Below are positions 59,109 to 64,000 of a stretch of DNA of 64,000 bases, one piece after another (the first letter of the stretch is position 1; every line of letters starts with the position of its first letter). Origin of the DNA: Sphingomonas sp. CROZ-RG-20F-R02-07 (GTDB lineage Bacteria > Pseudomonadota > Alphaproteobacteria > Sphingomonadales > Sphingomonadaceae); NCBI RefSeq assembly GCF_022662335.1, contig NZ_JAKNQJ010000005.1, positions 182,904 through 246,903 of the forward strand. The letters run 5' to 3'. Made by a program: the position numbers and the translations under genes. The notes beneath the pieces are model-generated. The model was not told the origin of the DNA and searched no databases. It saw only the letters and a program-made list of their open reading frames with translations.

Positions 59109-59927
59109 ATGGATCCCCTGGAGCGCATCGCCGCCGCCCTCGAGCGGCTCTCGCCACCACCGCCGCCGGCGGCCGACCCCTCGGCGCATCCGGTCTATCT
59201 CTGGCGGGGCGATACCCTGGCCGCGGCGCGGGGCGCGGGAACGTTGCCGCTCGCGATGCTGCACGGCATCGATCGGCAAAAGGCCGCGCTCGTCGCCAAT
59301 CTGCGCCGGCTCGCGGCCGGCCATGCCGCGCAGGACGTGCTGCTATGGGGCGCGCGCGGCACGGGCAAATCGGCGCTGGTGAAAAGCGCGGTGGCGGCCG
59401 TGCAGGGTGAGGGCGGCGATCTCGCGCTGGTCGAGGTGGCGACGCTCGCCAGCCTGCCGGCGCTCTTCGGGCGCCTGGCCGGCGTGCCGCGGGGCTTCGC
59501 GCTGTTCCTCGACGATCTGGGATTCGATGCGCCCGCCGAAGCGCGCACCCTGCGTTCGCTGCTGGAGGGCGGGGCCGAGCCCCGGCCGGCCAATGTCCGC
59601 CTGATCGTCACCGCCAACCGCCGGCATCTGGTCGTGCGCGATCTGGCCGAGCAGGACAGCGCGATCAACCCGCGCGATTCGGTCGACGACCAACTGGCCC
59701 TTGCCGATCGCTTCGGCCTCAGCCTCGGCTTCCATGTGCTCGACCAGGAGGGCTATCTGACGATCGTCGCCGCCTATGCCGCCGCGCACGGGCTCGACTA
59801 CGATCCCGACGAGGCGGTGCGCTGGGCGACCCAGCGCGGCAGCCGGTCGGGCCGCGTGGCCTGGCATTATATCGTGGATCTGGCCGGGCGCGCCGGGCGT
59901 GCGCTTCACGGCGCAGATGCCGGCTGA
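59109..59927 (+). CDS. DUF815-family AAA ATPase
   Basis: A 272-residue P-loop ATPase of the DUF815 group, distantly related to DnaA/DnaC-like AAA proteins. Walker A is LLWGARGTGKSALVKS (about residues 78-93), Walker B FALFLDDLGFD, and sensor 1 RLIVTANRRHLV. The family function is not known. ATG at 59109; it follows the TPR gene by 31 bases but is a common standalone gene in alphaproteobacteria, so no functional link is claimed. Confidence 0.88.
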   Translation: MDPLERIAAALERLSPPPPPAADPSAHPVYLWRGDTLAAARGAGTLPLAMLHGIDRQKAALVANLRRLAAGHAAQDVLLWGARGTGKSALVKSAVAAVQGEGGDLALVEVATLASLPALFGRLAGVPRGFALFLDDLGFDAPAEARTLRSLLEGGAEPRPANVRLIVTANRRHLVVRDLAEQDSAINPRDSVDDQLALADRFGLSLGFHVLDQEGYLTIVAAYAAAHGLDYDPDEAVRWATQRGSRSGRVAWHYIVDLAGRAGRALHGADAG

Positions 59928-59934
59928 AGCGAAA

Positions 59935-60011
59935 TGGTCGGGAAGAGAGGATTCGAACCTCCGGCCCCCGCCTCCCGAAGACGGTGCTCTACCAGGCTGA
60001 GCTACTCCCCG
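59935..60011 (-). tRNA. tRNA-Pro (anticodon CGG)
   Basis: A 77-base tRNA with encoded CCA on the minus strand. Acceptor stem CGGGGAG (60011-60005) pairs with CTTCCCG before ACCA. D-arm TAGCTCAGCCTGGTAGAGC, anticodon arm CCGTC-TTCGGGA-GGCGG with anticodon CGG, T-arm GGAGGTTCGAATCCTC. All conserved positions fit. Confidence 0.97.
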
Positions 60012-60059
60012 ACGGAGTCCGGCCGCTCGCCATGGGGCGGGACCGTGCTTGGAGCGGCG

Positions 60060-60088
60060 CCTATAGCCAGCGTCGCGGGCGGGTGCAA
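60060..60088 (-). promoter_or_regulatory. Predicted tRNA-Pro promoter
   Basis: On the minus strand TTGCAC (60088-60083), a 17-base spacer and TATAGG (60065-60060) lie 49 bases ahead of the tRNA-Pro 5' end, giving a short leader for RNase P. The elements are near consensus for a high-GC organism. Confidence 0.6.
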
Positions 60089-60180
60089 GCGGGCTTGTCG
60101 CGGCCGGGCCGTTTCGCTAGCGCGGCGCGGCGACACCAAGGCGATGCGCCCGAGATGACGACCCGCTTCCGGACCTGGCC

Positions 60181-60759
60181 GTGAACCCGATCGAGGCGCT
60201 CGCCGCCGTGCTCGTGATCGCAAACGTGGCGCTGCTCGCGGTGCGCAGCATCTGGAACTATCCGTTCGCGCTCGTCGCGGTGACGATCTACGCGATCGTT
60301 TTCGCCCGCGCGCATCTCTACAGCGACATGCTGCTCCAGGGCTTTTTCCTCGTCGTGAACCTGTATGGCTGGGTGCATTGGGCGCGAGGTTGCGCGCAGG
60401 CCGGCACGGTGATCGTCGAACGGCTTTCCTGGGCCGCGCGCGGCTATTGGGTGCTGGGCTGCGCAGCGGCGACGCTCGGCTGGGGCCTGCTGATGCACCG
60501 GTTCACCGATGCGGCCTATCCGTGGTGGGATGCGTGCGTCGCGATTTGCTCGGTGGCGGCGCAGATGATGCTCGCCCGGCGTGCGATCGAGAATTGGTGG
60601 CTGTGGATCGCGGTCGACCTTGCCGCGGTGCCGCTCTATTGCGCCAAGCAGCTCTGGCTCACGGGGGCGTTGTACCTCGTGCTGCTCGTGCTGTCGATCC
60701 GGGGGCTGATCGGCTGGCAGGTGGCGCGGGGCCGGCAGGAGCGGGGGGTGTCGGCGTGA
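60181..60759 (+). CDS. pnuC: PnuC-family nicotinamide riboside transporter
   Basis: A 192-residue membrane protein with six to seven helices. Family marks are SIWNYPFALVAVTIYAIVFA, the substrate-site segment YSDMLLQGFFLVVNLYGWVHW and the C-terminal ENWWLWIAVDLAAVPLYCAKQLWLT. PnuC carries nicotinamide riboside by facilitated diffusion, and uptake is driven by intracellular phosphorylation. The start is a GTG at 60181. The next gene overlaps by four bases and encodes an NadR-like kinase, exactly the partner expected. Confidence 0.94.
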   Translation: MNPIEALAAVLVIANVALLAVRSIWNYPFALVAVTIYAIVFARAHLYSDMLLQGFFLVVNLYGWVHWARGCAQAGTVIVERLSWAARGYWVLGCAAATLGWGLLMHRFTDAAYPWWDACVAICSVAAQMMLARRAIENWWLWIAVDLAAVPLYCAKQLWLTGALYLVLLVLSIRGLIGWQVARGRQERGVSA

Positions 60760-61283
60760 AGCTTCGTTCGATCTGTCTTCATGGCCCCGAAAGCACGGGC
60801 AAATCGACCATGGCGCCACGGCTCGCCAAGCATTTCGACACGCAGTGCATCGCCGAATTCGGCCGCACCTATTGCGAGACGTTCGGCACCGACCTGACGA
60901 TGGCGGACCTGATCGTGATCGCCAAGGCGCATGACGCCAAGACCCGGGCCGCGGTCGCGTCGGGCGAGCTTCCGGTGATCTTCGATACCGATCCGCTGAT
61001 GACGGCGGTGTGGGCGCAGATGCTGTTCGGCCGCCGCGATCCCTGGTTCGATCGCTGGGACAATTATGCCGATCTCTATCTGCTGTTCGACATCGACCTG
61101 CCCTGGGTGGAGGACGGCACGCGGATGTTCGGCGCGGCGGCCGACCGCCGGCGCTTCTTCGAACTGTCGCGCGCCGAACTGGAGCGGCGCGGGGTATGCT
61201 GGGCGCTGGTCGGCGGCGAGGGGTCGGCGCGGTATCTCCAGGCTTTGCGGGCGATCGAACGGGTGGCGCGCGAGCCGGGCTGA
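60756..61283 (+). CDS. NadR-like nicotinamide riboside kinase (AAA-family P-loop)
   Basis: A 175-residue P-loop kinase corresponding to the C-terminal kinase domain of NadR, without the HTH and adenylyltransferase domains. Walker A is CLHGPESTGKSTMAPRLA (about residues 7-24), followed by EFGRTYCETFG and FDTDPLMTAVWAQMLFG. It should trap imported nicotinamide riboside as NMN. GTG start at 60756 overlaps the pnuC stop (GTGA), indicating tight coupling of import and phosphorylation. Confidence 0.9.
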   Translation: MKLRSICLHGPESTGKSTMAPRLAKHFDTQCIAEFGRTYCETFGTDLTMADLIVIAKAHDAKTRAAVASGELPVIFDTDPLMTAVWAQMLFGRRDPWFDRWDNYADLYLLFDIDLPWVEDGTRMFGAAADRRRFFELSRAELERRGVCWALVGGEGSARYLQALRAIERVAREPG

Positions 61284-61324
61284 GAGGCTTTGGCATGAGC
61301 GCCGCAGAGTGCTAACGGCCGCGC

Positions 61325-63136
61325 ATGACGACAGACCTCGCGCACATCCGCAACTTCTCGATCATCGCGCATATCGATCACGGCAAGTCGACGCTCGCCG
61401 ACCGGCTGATTCAGCAGACCGGTGGCCTGACCGAGCGCGAGATGTCCGAGCAGGTGCTCGACAACATGGACATCGAGAAGGAACGCGGCATCACGATCAA
61501 GGCGCAGACCGTGCGCCTGGCCTACACCGCCAAGGACGGCGAGGCCTATGTGCTGAACCTGATGGACACGCCGGGGCATGTCGATTTCGCCTATGAGGTG
61601 AGCCGCAGCCTGGCCGCGTGCGAGGGCGCGCTGCTGGTGGTGGATGCCGCGCAGGGCGTCGAGGCGCAGACGCTCGCCAACGTCTACCAGTCGATCGAGC
61701 ACGACCATGAGATCGTGCCGGTCATCAACAAGATCGACCTGCCCGCCGCCGAACCCGAAAAGGTGAGGAAGGAGATCGAGGACGTGATCGGCATCGACGC
61801 GTCCGAGGCGGTGCTGGCGAGCGCCAAATCGGGGATCGGCATCGCCGACATCCTCGAGGCGATCGTGACGAAGATCCCGCCGCCCAAGGGTGATCCGGCG
61901 GCGCCGCTGAAGGCGATGCTGGTCGACAGCTGGTACGATCCGTATCTCGGCGTCGTCATTCTGGTGCGCGTGATGGACGGCGTGCTGAAGAAGGGCCAGC
62001 AGATCAAGTTCATGCAAACGGGGACGGTGCACCTCGTCGACCGCGTCGGCTGTTTCCGGCCCAAGATCGAGCAACTGACCGAGCTCGCCACCGGCGAGAT
62101 GGGCTTCATCACCGCGCAGATCAAAGAGGTGGCGCAGACCCGCGTCGGCGACACGATCACCGATGCCAAGCGTCCGGCGCTCGAGGCGCTGCCCGGCTTC
62201 AAGGAGGTGCAGCCGGTGGTGTTCTGCGGGCTGTTCCCGGTGGACGCCAACGACTTCGAGAAGCTGCGCGAGAGCATCTCGAAGCTCAGACTGAACGACG
62301 CGTCCTTCTCGTTCGAGATGGAGACGTCGGCGGCGCTGGGCTTCGGCTTTCGCTGCGGGTTCCTGGGGCTGCTCCATCTGGAGATCATCCAGGAGCGGCT
62401 GACGCGCGAATACGACCTCGACCTCATCACCACCGCGCCTTCGGTGGTGTACGAGATCGAGCTGGCGCACAACCAGGGCCAGCTCGAGCTGCACAACCCC
62501 GCCGACATGCCCGATCCCAACAAGATCGCCAGCATCGCCGAGCCGTGGATCGAGGCGACGATCTACGTGCCCGACGAATATCTCGGCAGCATTCTGAAGC
62601 TGTGCCAGGATCGCCGCGGCATCCAGAAGAACCTCACCTATGTCGGCGGCCGCGCGCAGGCGACCTACGAGCTGCCGCTGAACGAAGTGGTGTTCGATTT
62701 CTACGATCGGCTGAAATCGCTGTCAAAGGGCTATGCAAGCTTCGACTATCACCAGATCGGCTACCGCGAGGGTGATCTCGTCAAGATGTCGATCCTGGTC
62801 AACGACGAGCCGGTCGATGCGCTCAGCATGATCGTCCACCGCGGCACCGCCGAGGTGCGCGGGCGCGGCATGTGCGAGCGGCTGAAGGAGCTGATCCCGC
62901 GCCACCTGTTCAAGATCCCGATCCAGGCGGCGATCGGCGGCAAGGTGATCGCGCGCGAGACGATCAGCGCGATGCGCAAGGACGTGACCGCGAAATGCTA
63001 TGGCGGCGATGCCAGCCGCAAGCGCAAGCTGCTCGACAAGCAGAAGAAGGGCAAGCTGAAGATGCGCGAATATGGCTCGGTCAGCATCCCGCAGGAAGCC
63101 TTCATCGCAGCGCTTCGGATGGGTGACGACGCCTGA
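61325..63136 (+). CDS. lepA: Elongation factor 4 (LepA)
   Basis: A 603-residue translational GTPase that acts on stalled or back-translocating ribosomes and in 30S biogenesis. G1 [10 protein letters not shown] (residues about 14-23), G2 with RGITIKAQ, G3 DTPGHVDF, G4 NKIDLP. Domain II, the EF-G-like domains and the LepA-specific C-terminal domain ([41 protein letters not shown]) are complete. Confidence 0.98.
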   Translation: MTTDLAHIRNFSIIAHIDHGKSTLADRLIQQTGGLTEREMSEQVLDNMDIEKERGITIKAQTVRLAYTAKDGEAYVLNLMDTPGHVDFAYEVSRSLAACEGALLVVDAAQGVEAQTLANVYQSIEHDHEIVPVINKIDLPAAEPEKVRKEIEDVIGIDASEAVLASAKSGIGIADILEAIVTKIPPPKGDPAAPLKAMLVDSWYDPYLGVVILVRVMDGVLKKGQQIKFMQTGTVHLVDRVGCFRPKIEQLTELATGEMGFITAQIKEVAQTRVGDTITDAKRPALEALPGFKEVQPVVFCGLFPVDANDFEKLRESISKLRLNDASFSFEMETSAALGFGFRCGFLGLLHLEIIQERLTREYDLDLITTAPSVVYEIELAHNQGQLELHNPADMPDPNKIASIAEPWIEATIYVPDEYLGSILKLCQDRRGIQKNLTYVGGRAQATYELPLNEVVFDFYDRLKSLSKGYASFDYHQIGYREGDLVKMSILVNDEPVDALSMIVHRGTAEVRGRGMCERLKELIPRHLFKIPIQAAIGGKVIARETISAMRKDVTAKCYGGDASRKRKLLDKQKKGKLKMREYGSVSIPQEAFIAALRMGDDA

Positions 63137-63411
63137 TGGGCGAGGGCGGGGGGGCATGGGCGGACGACGAGGCCGATTTCGCCTGCCGGTGCGAGCCGGT
63201 CACTTCGGGTAACGCGTTCGATAACTCCGTTTGCAATGGTGAAGTCGGGAAACGGCACCGGGAACGCGTTTGGGCAATTGCCACCAAGGTTGCCACCGCC
63301 ATCTAACCGCATTGGATCGGCTTCCCACTATGATGCCCGATCGGGAATGGCGATAAACGATACGGCAGCGTACTGAGCCATCGCCAACAACGCGGACTCG
63401 GTAGGATCGTC

Positions 63412-63840
63412 GTGTCAGAAGCGCCTTTCGGTTTGAATGAAAGAGAGCGGGAGGTCTTGCGGCTGCTAACGCAGGGGCACGACGTGAAGAGTGCTGCCAC
63501 GTCCTTCGGCTTGTCAGTTCATACGATTAACGAGCGCCTTCGGGAGGCTCGCGCGAAAACGCAGTCAAGCAGCAGCAGAGGTGCGGCGCGGCTCTTGGCC
63601 GAGATCGAAGCTTCCAAAAATTTTGTACCCACAAAAACTGGTGTTCCGTTCGTGCCTGCTGCGCCGAAAGGGTCGAGGCCGTCCCACGATGGGGCGACGA
63701 AGAGCTCGCGTTTTCCGAGCCGCTGGAGATCCCTAACCATGCTGACAGCGTTCATAGCCGCAGGCGCAATCGCGGGCATTCACCTGGGCACCCCCAATAA
63801 CCCTGGCGCGATCCGGCCGGAGATGATTCAATGCGCCTGA
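63412..63840 (+). CDS. LuxR-type HTH protein with C-terminal membrane segment
   Basis: A 142-residue protein. Residues 7-60 are a LuxR/GerE-type helix-turn-helix (LNEREREVLRLLTQGHDVKSAA then LSVHTINERLREARAKT), usually found at the C-terminus of regulators but here at the N-terminus. A linker of about 50 residues leads to one hydrophobic segment (LTMLTAFIAAGAIAGIHLG, about residues 108-126), so the DNA-binding part would be tethered to the membrane. Such small proteins recur in sphingomonads; function unknown. Start GTG at 63412 follows AGGATCGTC. Codon use is less GC-extreme than neighbours. The preceding gap (63137-63411) shows lowered GC and no gene. Confidence 0.75.
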   Translation: MSEAPFGLNEREREVLRLLTQGHDVKSAATSFGLSVHTINERLREARAKTQSSSSRGAARLLAEIEASKNFVPTKTGVPFVPAAPKGSRPSHDGATKSSRFPSRWRSLTMLTAFIAAGAIAGIHLGTPNNPGAIRPEMIQCA

Positions 63841-63856
63841 CGGCAGGAGGCGGCAG

Positions 63857-64000
63857 ATGCGTCAGGCGGGATTGTTCGGGTTATCGGATCAGCTGAGGCG
63901 TTTGTCGGATTGCGGGGACCCGCTGGAGACGATGGGCCGGGTAGTAGACTTCGAGATATTTCGCCCGGCGCTGGAGAAGGCGCTGGCGTACGGCGACGGG
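63857..64000 (+). CDS. IS5-family transposase, N-terminal part (runs off window)
   Basis: The 48 codons in view start MRQAGLFGLSDQLRRLSDCG and continue with METMGRVVDFEIFRP-like spacing (actual GDPLETMGRVVDFEIFRP) and ALEKALAYGDG, the N-terminal signature of IS5-group DDE transposases. AGGAGG is placed six bases ahead of the ATG at 63857. Only 16 bases separate it from the stop of the HTH gene, so the left end of the insertion sequence must lie in or beside that gene's 3' end; I could not recognise the terminal inverted repeat. The rest of the element lies outside. Confidence 0.8.
   Translation, partial: MRQAGLFGLSDQLRRLSDCGDPLETMGRVVDFEIFRPALEKALAYGDG

Noticed and set aside
60012..60180. 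NAD-type riboswitch before pnuC
   Set aside because: No recognisable conserved core; most of the gap is explained by the tRNA-Pro promoter on the other strand.

Overview
The window is high-GC chromosomal DNA from an alphaproteobacterium, most likely a Sphingomonas or close relative. I infer this from protein family content rather than from any search: a PEP-CTERM/XrtA-type regulatory cluster, paired extracytoplasmic peptidases and amidohydrolases, CIRCE-controlled groESL, a standalone LuxR-type HTH protein with a C-terminal membrane segment, and sphingomonad-style inverted repeats. Genes are dense on both strands, and many neighbours are coupled by four-base stop/start overlaps (GTGA, ATGA, TTGA).

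Layout. 1-3.8 kb: the 5' part of a membrane-anchored sugar dehydrogenase, then a three-gene minus-strand operon (LpxH-like phosphatase, GT4 and GT1-type glycosyltransferases) that looks like envelope glycolipid synthesis. 3.9-9.1 kb: an atypical crotonase, a TrmO-family methyltransferase, glutathione reductase behind a vapBC toxin-antitoxin pair with a perfect operator palindrome, and pgi. 9.2-13.2 kb: housekeeping genes lepB-rnc-era-dapB-nth on the plus strand. 13.2-13.6 kb: tRNA-Arg(CCG) followed by a 51-codon remnant of a tyrosine integrase, a scar of an integrated element. 13.7-20.1 kb: an LssY_C-domain protein, an M28 carboxypeptidase, a PLP-dependent decarboxylase and a Tat-exported PhoD phosphatase.

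20.2-31.3 kb is the most distinctive accessory block: a FadR-type GntR regulator diverging from GH51 arabinofuranosidase and GH35 beta-galactosidase, then genes for oxidative pentose/galactose degradation: Gfo/Idh sugar 1-dehydrogenase, SMP-30 lactonase, FAH-fold 2-keto-3-deoxy-pentonate dehydratase and alpha-ketoglutarate semialdehyde dehydrogenase. This amounts to a Weimberg-type route in which the aldonate dehydratase and sugar importer are not in view. Three similar palindromes (consensus WWGTCnGRCAA) lie on predicted -10/+1 regions in this block and are candidate operators of the GntR protein.

31.3-46.6 kb: an rRNA pseudouridine synthase with a coupled nitroreductase, S10, S9 and M3 peptidases, two tandem amidohydrolases (the second has lost its metal ligands), clpB, a TRIC-type channel and sppA. 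46.8-50.5 kb: a MATE transporter and groESL with CIRCE, a promoter, an intercistronic hairpin and a strong terminator. 50.5-59.1 kb: a Uma2-family protein, mannose-1-phosphate guanylyltransferase, and the coupled operon for the PEP-CTERM-type sugar transferase, PrsK kinase, PrsR sigma-54 activator and a TPR protein, without an exosortase in view. 59.1-64 kb: a DUF815 ATPase, tRNA-Pro(CGG), a PnuC/NadR-like nicotinamide riboside pair, lepA, the LuxR-HTH membrane protein, and the start of an IS5-family transposase that runs off the window.

No CRISPR array, rRNA operon, complete prophage or obviously novel multi-gene defence system was seen. The best leads are the putative GntR regulon sites, the degenerate amidohydrolase paralog and the integrase scar.
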